Below, piece after piece: positions 34,301 to 43,478 of a stretch of 64,000 bases of DNA. The first letter of the stretch is position 1. Each line of letters starts with the position of its first letter. The notes under the pieces are model-generated. The model was not told the origin of the DNA, ran no database searches, and saw nothing but the letters and a program-made list of their open reading frames with translations. The stretch is taken from positions 62,001-126,000 of the forward strand of contig JALHQW010000003.1 of the NCBI GenBank assembly GCA_022841745.1, written 5' to 3'. Made by a program: the position numbers and the translations under genes. This DNA comes from Saprospiraceae bacterium (GTDB lineage Bacteria; Bacteroidota; Bacteroidia; Chitinophagales; Saprospiraceae).

Positions 34301-35836
34301 ATGAAAAATCCACTACTCGCACTACTGTTTTACTGCTTCGCAACCACCGCCCATTCCCAAGCCACCATCACCCTCAACGCCGACCTCGGCCAGCATACCA
34401 TTAGCCGGCACATCTATGGGCATTTTTCGGAGCACCTCGGCAGGTGCATCTACGAGGGTATCTATGTGGGCGACAAGAGCAGCATCCCCAACAAGGACGG
34501 CATCCGCAACGACGTGGTGGAGGCACTGCGCAAGCTCAAGACCCCCAACCTGCGCTGGCCCGGCGGCTGCTTCGCCGATACCTACCACTGGAAGGACGGC
34601 ATTGGCCCGAAGGACAAGCGCCCCTCGATGGTCAATGTCTGGTGGGGCGGCGTGACGGAGGACAACAGCTTCGGCACCCACGACTTCCTCAACCTCTGTG
34701 AATCGCTCGGCGCCGAGCCTTACCTAAGCGCCAACGTGGGCAGCGGCACGGTGCAGGAGGTGGTGGAATGGACCCGCTACACCACCCACCCCGGCGGCGA
34801 CCCGATGGCCGAATTGCGCAAGCAAAATGGCCGCAACGAGCCGTGGAAAGTGAAATACTGGGGCCTCGGCAACGAAGCCTGGGGCTGTGGTGGCAATATG
34901 ACCGCCGAGTACTACGCCAATATTTACCGACAATATGCCACCTTCATGACCGATTGGTCGAACTCCGGCAGCATGTTCCGCATTGCCTCCGGGGCCAGCA
35001 GCGACGATTATAAATGGACGGAAGTGCTCATGCGGGACATCCCCCACAATATGCTCGAAGGCGTGGCGCTGCACCACTACTCAGTCATTGACTGGAGCGC
35101 CAAAGGCCCGGCCACGGGCTTCACGGAGGAGCAGTATTTCACCACGATGAAACGTGCGCTGATGATGGAAGAACTCGTGACCCGCCACTCGACCATCATG
35201 GACAAATACGACCCGAAGAAGCGGGTGGCCCTCGTGGTGGATGAATGGGGCGGCTGGTACGATGTGGAACCCGGCACGAACAGCGCATTTTTGTTCCAAC
35301 AAAACACCATGCGTGACGCCGTGCTAGCAGGCGCTACGCTCAATGTTTTCAACAACCACGCCGACCGGGTGCGCATGGCCAATATCGCCCAAATCGTGAA
35401 CGTGCTGCAAGCCGTCATCCTCACCGACGGCCCGAAAATGCTGCTCACGCCGACCTACCACGTCATGGAAATGTACAACGTCCATCAGGACGCCACCATG
35501 CTGCCCATCACGTTGCAAACGGCTGATTATCAATTTGGTAAAGAGAAATTGCCCGCCGTTTCCGCCTCGGCTTCCAAGGATAAGAACGGCGCAATCCACG
35601 TCAGTTTGACAAATGTTGACGCCAATAAATCGCAGGAAGTGAGCATCAATCTGCGGGGCACTACGGCCAGTGCGGTGAGCGGTCGGGTACTGGCTTCGGC
35701 CAAGGTGCAAGACCACAATACGTTTGACCAGCCGGAGAAGGTGAAGCCTGTCAATTTCACCGGCGCTACTTTGAAAAACGGGGTGCTGACGGTGAAGATG
35801 CCTGCGGCGTCGGTGGTGGTGTTGGAGTTGAAGTAA
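34301..35836 (+). CDS. Alpha-L-arabinofuranosidase, GH51 family
   Basis: A 511-residue glycoside hydrolase with signal peptide [22 protein letters not shown]51 landmarks are present: [20 protein letters not shown], then [17 protein letters not shown], the acid/base glutamate E192 in [12 protein letters not shown], and the nucleophile E315 in [10 protein letters not shown]. The C-terminal 150 residues form the beta-sandwich typical of the family. It should release arabinofuranosyl residues from arabinan or arabinoxylan in the periplasm or outside. No SusC/SusD pair or other glycosidase is nearby, so this is not a polysaccharide utilisation locus. Confidence 0.93.
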   Translation: MKNPLLALLFYCFATTAHSQATITLNADLGQHTISRHIYGHFSEHLGRCIYEGIYVGDKSSIPNKDGIRNDVVEALRKLKTPNLRWPGGCFADTYHWKDGIGPKDKRPSMVNVWWGGVTEDNSFGTHDFLNLCESLGAEPYLSANVGSGTVQEVVEWTRYTTHPGGDPMAELRKQNGRNEPWKVKYWGLGNEAWGCGGNMTAEYYANIYRQYATFMTDWSNSGSMFRIASGASSDDYKWTEVLMRDIPHNMLEGVALHHYSVIDWSAKGPATGFTEEQYFTTMKRALMMEELVTRHSTIMDKYDPKKRVALVVDEWGGWYDVEPGTNSAFLFQQNTMRDAVLAGATLNVFNNHADRVRMANIAQIVNVLQAVILTDGPKMLLTPTYHVMEMYNVHQDATMLPITLQTADYQFGKEKLPAVSASASKDKNGAIHVSLTNVDANKSQEVSINLRGTTASAVSGRVLASAKVQDHNTFDQPEKVKPVNFTGATLKNGVLTVKMPAASVVVLELK

Positions 35837-35938
35837 GTTCTGGGGGGTGATTTTTCCATTTTTTCCTTCATAGATATGTTGTGATTCGCATTTTTTCCTT
35901 TGAAAAAATGTAAATTCGCATCAAATTTTGTTGGAAAA

Positions 35939-37228
35939 ATGAAAAGAGCCATTTACGAATCACTGGTCAGTTGGAAAAATGCCTCCAATCGAAAGCCCTT
36001 AATCTTGCAGGGGGCGAGACAGGTCGGCAAAACCTGGCTGATGAAAGAATTCGGCAAAAACGAGTTTGAGCAGGTCGTTTATTTGAATTTCGAGAGCAGC
36101 GAGCGGTTGAAATCGCTGTTCGCAGCGGATTTTGACATAAAGCGCATCATCTCCATCATTGAAATTGAGGCAGGGCAGAAAATACAGCCTGACAAAACGC
36201 TGCTCATTTTTGACGAAATTCAGGAAGCACACAAAGGGCTGACGGCGTTGAAATACTTCTGCGAGCAAGCCCCCGAATACTTCATCGTGGCCGCTGGTTC
36301 GCTGCTGGGGGTTTCCCTGCAAAAAAACACCTCGTTCCCGGTTGGAAAGGTTGATTTCCTGCGAATGTACCCGATGAGTTTTTTCGAGTTCTTGGAAAAC
36401 GCAGGTCAAAGCCTGTTGAAAGAACATTTAGAGGCTCAAAACTGGCAGGTCATCGAGCCTTTTCATGATAAATTGGTGGAACTGCTGCGGCTTTATTATT
36501 TCATCGGCGGGATGCCGGAAGCTGTAAACAGTTACGTGCAGCACGGCGATTTAAAGGAAGTGCGGGCTATTCAGGAGAAGATTCTAATTGGCTACGAAAA
36601 TGATTTTGCGAAATATGCACCCATCGAAGTTGTGCCTAAAATCAGGTTGGTCTGGCATACTTTGATAAGCCAGTTGGCGAAGGAAAACCGAAAGTTCATC
36701 TACGGGCAAATCAAGAAAGGCGCACGGGCAAAGGATTTTGAGACGGCCATCAATTGGCTCGCTGATGCGGGATTAGTGCTAAAAGTGAGCCTGGTGGATA
36801 AACCAACCATCCCGCTAAATGCGTACGCTGACATGGATGCCTTTAAATTGTACCTTGTGGATATTGGCTTATTGAACGCACTCGCTAAAATTGACCCGAA
36901 AATCCTCTTGGAAAAGAACAATATCCTAACAGAATTCAAGGGCGCATTGACGGAGCAATTTGTAGCGCAACAACTGAAAATCAGCCACGAACTCTTCTAT
37001 TGGACTGCCTCCAATGCCACCGCCGAAATTGACTTTTTGATTCAATCCCAAAACGAAGTCATTCCGATTGAGGTAAAGGCAGAAGAGAACCTGAAATCCA
37101 AAAGCTTGAAAGTATTTGCAGAAAAATACAAGCCTAAAACGGCAATCCGAACCTCCATGAGCCCCTACCGGGCGCAGGACTGGATGGTAAATGTGCCTTT
37201 GTATGCCGTGATGACGATTGGTCTATAA
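35939..37228 (+). CDS. AAA-14/DUF4143 ATPase
   Basis: A 429-residue ATPase. Walker A is LQGARQVGKTWLMKEFGK (residues 21-38), Walker B is LLIFDEIQEAHKG (about 89), followed by sensor-type LKYFCEQAPEYFIVAAGSLLG. The C-terminal DUF4143 half contains a PD-(D/E)XK-like fold: TAEIDFLIQSQNEVIPIEVK. These ATPases are common in Bacteroidota genomes, often as mobile, single-gene units of unknown purpose. The start ATG at 35939 is preferred to 35900. The gene stands alone after the GH51 gene (102 bp). Confidence 0.9.
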   Translation: MKRAIYESLVSWKNASNRKPLILQGARQVGKTWLMKEFGKNEFEQVVYLNFESSERLKSLFAADFDIKRIISIIEIEAGQKIQPDKTLLIFDEIQEAHKGLTALKYFCEQAPEYFIVAAGSLLGVSLQKNTSFPVGKVDFLRMYPMSFFEFLENAGQSLLKEHLEAQNWQVIEPFHDKLVELLRLYYFIGGMPEAVNSYVQHGDLKEVRAIQEKILIGYENDFAKYAPIEVVPKIRLVWHTLISQLAKENRKFIYGQIKKGARAKDFETAINWLADAGLVLKVSLVDKPTIPLNAYADMDAFKLYLVDIGLLNALAKIDPKILLEKNNILTEFKGALTEQFVAQQLKISHELFYWTASNATAEIDFLIQSQNEVIPIEVKAEENLKSKSLKVFAEKYKPKTAIRTSMSPYRAQDWMVNVPLYAVMTIGL

Positions 37229-37354
37229 TAATAAGCAGCGCTTCCGCAGCACAGGTGGGCTACACCGACCATAAGTATATGTCAAGGGTGTGTTTTTTTT
37301 GAAAAGTTTGGCTATCGGTTGTGACGGTGTTGTCTGCTTATGGGCATGTTAGGG

Positions 37355-38422
37355 CTATTGCTTCCCTTGAAAAATATTATTCTTCAACGTTTCTATATAG
37401 GATAACGACTCAGATGACAACAGGGCGTATTGGCATGGAGATTCAATTATGGCGATGATTTCCGCTTCCGATGGCTTAAAAACCTGCTTCCTATTTACAT
37501 CTGATGTTGCCTCTTTAATGTTCAGCGAACCATGGGCACCAATGGTCGGAGCGATAACTGGGAGGCCGTAACTCATGGCCTCCAAAAGTACTTGGTCGCA
37601 GCTTGCTGTCCACTCGGTGGGGGGCGATAGGTTTACTAGCAGGTGTGCTTCTTGGTAAAAGGAGGCTACTTCTTTTTGGGTTGGAAAAACGACGAGGTTG
37701 TCGGGTAGGTCGTCTGGTTTGAAGAAATGGTTAATTTCATCTATTGTGTTGTGGAGTAAAAGGACAAAACGGTACAGGGGCAATGCCCCTGCCAACCGCA
37801 TGAACTCACGAATGCCTTTGTTTTCATTTAGTGAACACCGCATAAGCAGTGTATATGGGCCATGGTTCTTGGATTTTTCCGTAAAATTGTTTGCTTCAAT
37901 AGCCGCCAAGGTGTCCGGCAACCAATCGTGTACGACACTTGAAGGCACCCCTGGTAGCAACAAGTTATGCTTCAGGAAGTAGGAATTGTATATGACTTTG
38001 CTGGCGCAAAAACCAGCCACAAGCTTTTGAATTCTGGTCATAGAAGCTGACCTTGCCGGGGGTTTGCTCAATTTGTAAATCACTCGCTTATTTATCAGCC
38101 GACCAGCCAGCGCCGCCCAACAGGATGCCAAGTCATCAATGATAAGCGTCGAGTCTTTCTTGTTTGGATAAAATTGCTGAAAAAAAATAACGACATTATC
38201 AGCAATCCAGATAAAAAGCTGCTTACCCAAGCTTTTTCTTGTCGGCTGCCACATGTAATTGTGGTCGCCTACTGTCGTTTTCGGCATGTACGCTTTGGTT
38301 TTGCAATCACTGAAGGCTTCAAAACCCAACCCTTCGCCGCTATTGGATAGGTTGCTTTTAGAAATAGCTATGGTACGATTACCGAAGTCATCGTTAAGTT
38401 GCATGCAGAGGTTGTTTTTCAT
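37355..38422 (-). CDS. GT4-type glycosyltransferase
   Basis: A 355-residue protein with the architecture of group 1/GT4 enzymes: a C-terminal nucleotide-sugar-binding half with YTLLMRCSLNENKGIREFM, LPLYRFVLLLHN, and EAMSYGLPVIAPTIGAHGS, which carries the E-x7-like acceptor-side glutamates. The N-terminal half has a weaker pattern (LIIDDLASCWAALAGRLINK, VIYNSYFLKHNLLLPGVP). It would transfer a sugar in the cytoplasm to lipid or polysaccharide intermediates. No other glycan biosynthesis gene is adjacent, and the first 25 residues have no recognisable function, so the start is uncertain. Confidence 0.75.
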   Translation of the reverse strand: MKNNLCMQLNDDFGNRTIAISKSNLSNSGEGLGFEAFSDCKTKAYMPKTTVGDHNYMWQPTRKSLGKQLFIWIADNVVIFFQQFYPNKKDSTLIIDDLASCWAALAGRLINKRVIYKLSKPPARSASMTRIQKLVAGFCASKVIYNSYFLKHNLLLPGVPSSVVHDWLPDTLAAIEANNFTEKSKNHGPYTLLMRCSLNENKGIREFMRLAGALPLYRFVLLLHNTIDEINHFFKPDDLPDNLVVFPTQKEVASFYQEAHLLVNLSPPTEWTASCDQVLLEAMSYGLPVIAPTIGAHGSLNIKEATSDVNRKQVFKPSEAEIIAIIESPCQYALLSSESLSYIETLKNNIFQGKQ

Positions 38423-38688
38423 GTTCTTTCATTTGTAATTGGAGGTTATTGTTTTTGTGGCTGCCCCAATGGGCTTGGGGTTTTGGCCCTGTTCAGCAGT
38501 TTTGTTTAAAAGAAAAAAAGGGGGGGCATCCAAATTTTCAAATCATGTAAAGTATGCCACAAAATTGATAGCATTTGCAGGGCAAAGCCTTGTCAATTGG
38601 TGACAAAATCATGTGAAATGGTGCGGGCGACCAATTTGTAAATTCATGCGGGAAGAGAGTTTACCTAATGTAAATAATTGAAAACCAA

Positions 38689-38778
38689 CTACTTGTTGGT
38701 TGCACTCGGTGAAAACCCGAAAGTGGCTTGGTAGGTTTTGGAGAAATGTGCCACATCCTTGAAGCCCATTGAGGCGCA
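38689..38778 (-). pseudogene. Terminal fragment of AraC-type DNA-binding domain
   Basis: In the frame not shared with the preceding propeller/Y_Y_Y part, the strand reads CASMGFKDVAHFSKTYQATF followed by GFSPSATNK and a TAG stop at 38689-38691. This is the last helix of an AraC-type regulator, the normal end of a hybrid sensor. Its position a few bases after the signalling helix shows that the central part of the gene was deleted. Confidence 0.85.
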
Positions 38779-41139
38779 AGGCTTCTCGGTGTTCGTTTTC
38801 GAGTTGGGTATTGAGTTCCCATCGTTTTTTCAAAAAAGAAAAAATGGCGTAAGCCACACCTGCGAGTGCCAGCGCATACAACAGGTAGGCCCACCAAGTG
38901 GCCCAAAACGGCGGGTGAACCACCAGCCGGACGGCCAGTTCATCAGGCACCCATTGCCCCTTGTGGTTAAGTGCTTTGACCCGGAAAGTATATTCGCCGC
39001 TGGGCAGGCTGCTGAAAGTGACGGTATTGTTCGGGGAAGGGTTCGACCAGGCATCGTTGTGGCCATCGAGGAGGTAGCTGTATTGCGTGGTGCCTTGGTT
39101 TTGAAAATCCAGCAACCCGAAATCAAGGGTGATGGTTTTGTTTTGGTAGAAAATATCCAGTTTTGGCTCGTCGGGAAAGAAGAAGTTGGTGAGGATGGAG
39201 TCCCGTTTATCGTCGGTCATGGAGACGGAGTGCAGCAGCAACTTGCCTGCTACCTGGCGATGCTTGTAGTTTTTCATGACCGCTTTTGGGTCAAAAACCG
39301 TGATGCCCTTCAAACCGCCAAAATAAAGCCTTCCATCCGATGCCCTGAAGCTGGAGGCACGGTTGAACTCATTATCGGGCAGGCCATCATCCTTGTAGAA
39401 ATTGATAAACTGCTCCGTGGCGATGCTGAACCGGGAGAGTCCCTTATTGGTGGAAAGCCAGAGGCAGGAATCGCCTTCGGGCTGTATGCCAACTACATAA
39501 TCATTGGAAAGGCCGTTGGCTTGGGTGTATTTTTTGAATTCTTTATTAGTGGGGTTAAAATGAACCAAACCCTGTTTGGTGCCTGCCCAAATGCCGCCCT
39601 TGGTGTCGGGATACAAGCATGTTATATTAAAATCGCCAAAATCTTTATTAGCTACATTCGTCACGATTTTTTTCGTGTTGGCGTCAATAGCATACAGGCC
39701 ATTTGCACAGCCGGCCCACATCAAGTTATGGCTTGGGGCATATCTAATAGCGGATATATCCGATAAAAATTCGGGCAAATTCAATTCAACCCATTGGCGT
39801 TTACCGTCTTTTTTTCAAGGTAATAAATCTTGGTTGACCATGCCCGCCATACATGGCCTGTACCATCCACCGCAAATGAACCTATGTCAAAAGAATAATT
39901 TTTACTGTTTAATGGATTTGATTTCTCCTTAGTTACCGGATTCATCAAATAGCCATCGTTCAAGTAAAAAGCGCCTTCGTGAAAAAGCATCTCGAAAGGG
40001 GTATGTATTCCCTTCAACAATGGCTTGGGCGGGCCTAAACCGTTTCAGATATTGTTGTAAAAACCAGCGTAAACAGCGCCGGAATTATCTTCGGTGAAAC
40101 CCCTGAAACTGCACACATCATATTTGTCGGTATAAAAAGTGTGAAAGAGCGATTGTCGGGGCACAACCTTGAGCAATCCCAATTTGGTTTCTACCCAGAT
40201 GGTGCCCGATTTATCTTGAAAAATAGACTGGAGGGTAACATTGTTTTGGAAGATTTTCTCCAGCTGCGGTTTGAAATCTTTAAGGCGGTCGGTTGCTGCA
40301 TCGTAGAAGTAAAGGTGTTGGTCTTGAGCGCTAATCCAAAGATTGCCTTCCGCCGTTTCCAGCACATCCATGAGATTCATGGATTTAAGGTGACGTGTTA
40401 CAGGATGGGGAACGATGGTGGTGGCTCCTGCACGAAGTACCGATACGTGACCATCATAAACAATAAATAAATCATTTTGCTGGCTCATCTTCAAAATCGG
40501 GGTGATACGGTCTTCGTCAAGGGTCAGGATTGCAGCTATTTTACCATCGTAGCCGCATTTCATCAGATTGGTGTCAGCAAAATAATAAATGCCTCCAGCA
40601 GCATCAATGGCGAAGTTTCTGCGCAAAGTTTTGAAGCCTGGCAACAAATCCACCTTGTAAATGCCATCGTCATTAAGCCTGGCGAGGTAGAACAACTTCA
40701 ATTCTTCGTTCATTAAAAGCGTCACGATTGTGCCATCGGGTGCTCGACTGGACGTAGTGCCACTTTTAAGCTCCGGGTGAGGCACGTGCTCCTTTATGGA
40801 TATGCTGGTCTCCTGACAGGTGGCGGTATTGAAGACATTGATTTGGTTGTCATGCCAATAATAAAGCTTATCCGCTTTCGTCGCAAAATTCCGGGCTATT
40901 TTGCTTTTAGGGAAAACAGCCGAACCAGCATTGTCGAGGTTCAAGAAGTGCTGGCCGTCAAATCGGTTGAGGCCCCTTTCACAAGATACCCAGATATAAC
41001 CTTGCTTGTCCTGGGTCGCTCTCGAAATAGCATTGTCAGAAAGACCATCCACGGTGGTGTACAGTTGGAATTCCACGTTTTGCGAAAGCAGCAAAATCGG
41101 GAACAACAAAAGCAGGGCGCTATGGAGGGTTCTGGCCAT
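38689..41139 (-). pseudogene. Broken hybrid two-component sensor (propeller, Y_Y_Y, deleted kinase)
   Basis: The remains of a hybrid two-component system: signal peptide MARTLHSALLLLFPILLLSQ (start 41139), then seven-bladed regulator-propeller repeats (YTTVDGLSDNAISRATQDKQ, GGIWAGTKQGLVHFN, SCLWLSTNKGLSRF), the Y_Y_Y domain (YSYLLDGHNDAWSNP), a membrane helix (WWAYLLYALALAGVAYAIF) and the start of the signalling helix (RWELNTQLENEHREALRL). Three lesions are visible. An in-frame TGA lies at 40045-40047 (after YAGFYNNI); a frameshift falls in a 7-T homopolymer near 39820, restored by reading KKDGKRQWVELNLPEF; and the kinase, receiver and most of the AraC regulator are deleted, leaving only its last 26-30 residues. 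An intact version would be about 1300 residues. The homopolymer lesion alone could be a sequencing error; the other two are not. Confidence 0.85.
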
Positions 41140-41288
41140 CGGGGGCTTATACGGGGGAATGCGGTTAAGGGTTTTGCGGTAAGAACTTTGTTTCAAACTT
41201 CGTCACCTAAAGCATGTTGCCGAGGTGGGCTACTCCGACCATAATTATCCATTAATAGAAATATTGTTTGCATCGCCCAGCAGAAAAA

Positions 41289-42797
41289 TCAGGCTTGCCC
41301 GGGCAACAATGCCCTCAATTTTTCCAGCAACCATTCCTTCTCAGCGACGGCATAACCAGGTGCCTGAAGTTGTTCGTAATGCCCTTTGATTTTGCCCCTT
41401 TCTTTTGGGTGGCCCCAGCTATTCACCATCGCTTTGACGATTTTAACAAATTGCTTGTCCACTTCCAGCATGTGCGAATTGAGCCGGTGGCTTTTTCGGG
41501 TAAGTGTGGCATTGAAATTCTTGAGTAAAGTGAGGAGGCTGCTATCGTCAGGCAGCGGGGGTATCTTCGGCTCTAATTCCTCGTAGGCAATTTTGATGGA
41601 TAAAATCCTGACCAATTTATCTAAACCTGGGTCTTCCAATTTAGGTGCAGTATGAAGTTTCAACCAGGCATCGTGCGTTGCTTTGATTTGCCCGGTGTGG
41701 AAGTAATAATTGGCAAGGCAACAAGTGATGACCAAATCGGCGTCCTTGCCCAGCACCTGGCCGCGATGTTTTTCTATCAAAGCCAATACCCAGTCCATCT
41801 CGTTGGCTTTGATGCCAAGATTAACCATGTTCACCAACACCACAGGTTGCAATTTCTTGTATTCGTACATCCAGCCTTTTTCCAGGTGTTCTTTGTAAAG
41901 CTCAAAAAGCAGGGTATTGAAGAATGGGGCGCTCTGTCGCCTTTTTCTGTTGACAAAGTTGCGGCAATAAGCAGCCAGCATGCGCTGAACATCGGCTGGC
42001 AATTCATGCTCACGCTGGCGAAACGCCGATAGGAATGCCTGAAATTCGGTGGCGGTTTTCTCCGCAATATTGGACATCAAGTCAATCGCCTGGTCGAGCA
42101 GGAAAATAACGGAATTGGAAAAGCACCCATTTTCGGCAAAGAATGCCCTCATTTTTTGGAGAAAGGGCTGCCAATGTTCCTCCAGGTTCGGGTCGTTGAT
42201 GTGCTGTTCGGCGAGGGTAGCAGCGAATTTCATCAGGTCACAGCCATAAAAAACCGTCAAAGCTTCAATTGCCCCCGACAGATGCAGGTCCCCCTTGCGG
42301 CGGTTGTTCTTGCTCAATGTAGCGACCTGCTCCTTTTCTACCCAAAAGTTCAGCAATGGAAGTTCTTCTAAGGGCAATTTGTCTTTGCCTGATAAGAAAG
42401 TCTTGCCCCTATTCAGGGCTTTGAAAGCCTCCTCGTCCATGTTGCGCTGCCTGAAAAAACGGGCAAGGGATATTTCCTCAAAAGCCTTGCCCCAACGTGC
42501 AGCCATCTCCTGTTGTGCAATAAAGCGGCGAAGAAGGTTCATCAACTCCGTCATCAGGTTCTCGATAGAGCGGGTTTCATGGGTCTTCGCTGGGAAAATC
42601 GCCTCGAACACGGCTTTTTTTTCAAGTTCCTCCCACTTTTTTTCAGCGATTCTATCCGCCACGTGGGTGAAAAGTTTCAGAATTTGTCGGCGATGTTTGC
42701 CGGAATTGAAGCAGGAACTTTCCAAGTGTTGCTTCAATAGCATCTTTTCATCAGGGGTTAAGAGGGATATTGATTGTACAAGCAGGCTGTTTTCCAT
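41289..42797 (-). CDS. Helical hypothetical protein
   Basis: A 502-residue protein without signal peptide. It is almost entirely helical and charged (for example MTELMNLLRRFIAQQEMAARW, LLFELYKEHLEKGWMYEYKK), with irregular TPR-like helix pairs and a conserved-looking start (SISLLTPDEKMLLKQHLES). I do not recognise a named family; such proteins may serve as cytoplasmic scaffolds. It reads toward the broken sensor gene, leaving 92 bp between its stop codon and the sensor frame. Confidence 0.65.
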   Translation of the reverse strand: MENSLLVQSISLLTPDEKMLLKQHLESSCFNSGKHRRQILKLFTHVADRIAEKKWEELEKKAVFEAIFPAKTHETRSIENLMTELMNLLRRFIAQQEMAARWGKAFEEISLARFFRQRNMDEEAFKALNRGKTFLSGKDKLPLEELPLLNFWVEKEQVATLSKNNRRKGDLHLSGAIEALTVFYGCDLMKFAATLAEQHINDPNLEEHWQPFLQKMRAFFAENGCFSNSVIFLLDQAIDLMSNIAEKTATEFQAFLSAFRQREHELPADVQRMLAAYCRNFVNRKRRQSAPFFNTLLFELYKEHLEKGWMYEYKKLQPVVLVNMVNLGIKANEMDWVLALIEKHRGQVLGKDADLVITCCLANYYFHTGQIKATHDAWLKLHTAPKLEDPGLDKLVRILSIKIAYEELEPKIPPLPDDSSLLTLLKNFNATLTRKSHRLNSHMLEVDKQFVKIVKAMVNSWGHPKERGKIKGHYEQLQAPGYAVAEKEWLLEKLRALLPGQA

Positions 42798-42998
42798 GGT
42801 ACTGTCTTATTGAAGGGTGAAATTTAGGGGTGAAAAACGGAAAATTTTGTGATTGCACAGAAAAATGGAGCCTCGTAATCTTGTCATCTATTTGGGCAGT
42901 GTGCCTCTAAAAAGTTACCTGCTTCAAATTCATTTCATAAACCATGGACCCGCACTATCCAAATCATGGAAAGTGCAGGTTCAAAAAAAAAATTCACC

Positions 42999-43334
42999 AT
43001 GGCAACAAGAGCGACAGACGCCAACGGCAACAATTTCGAAGCGGGTAAAATAACTGAGTTTAATCCAATCCGCTTGAATGTGAATGAGGTTGAAGACACC
43101 TGTGATTTGCAGATTACCTGGAACGACCCTTCCGGAACTGAAAATTTAAACTATAGTTTAATAGTGTTCGACAGCACAAAACCAGTTTCTGCGCCTATTC
43201 AGAGCGGTAAATCCGCAACCATTTCAGATGTGGAGAATGGAACGGAATTCTCGGTAAAAATAACCGCCAACAACTCATCCGGTATTTACTCGATAACCAT
43301 TATTGACGACGTGGTCAAGCATTCCGACACTTGA
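42999..43334 (+). CDS. Small hypothetical beta-rich protein
   Basis: A product of 111 residues starting MATRATDANGNNF at 42999 (42966 would add 11 residues including a lysine run). It has no signal peptide. The sequence is strand-rich and resembles a fibronectin-III-like sandwich in its second half (LNYSLIVFDSTKPVSAP, ISDVENGTEFSVKITANNSS). No family can be named. It ends 144 bp upstream of the first gene of the propeller block; the intervening DNA has no recognised feature. Confidence 0.55.
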   Translation: MATRATDANGNNFEAGKITEFNPIRLNVNEVEDTCDLQITWNDPSGTENLNYSLIVFDSTKPVSAPIQSGKSATISDVENGTEFSVKITANNSSGIYSITIIDDVVKHSDT

Positions 43335-43478
43335 TTGCTCCTCCCGAACACAGTTTTCAAGCCTGATTATTTCACCCCAAAAAACCTTCCCTTGCGACCC
43401 TATGGGTCATGTCCGGGCATGGAAGTCGTATGCCTTGCTCATGCTGGGCCGACCCTCATTCAACCTAATTTTTTGACC

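Noticed and set aside
33135-35836. Polysaccharide utilisation locus around the GH51 enzyme
   Set aside because: No SusC/SusD pair, no further glycosidases and no intact regulator; the barrel protein is porin-like and on the other strand.
38738-39766. 342-codon plus-strand open frame over the broken sensor
   Set aside because: The minus strand carries clear propeller and Y_Y_Y domains; the plus frame has low-quality composition without motifs.
40045-40047. Selenocysteine TGA in the sensor gene
   Set aside because: The gene has a further frameshift and a large deletion, and the site is not in a redox context, so a nonsense mutation is simpler.
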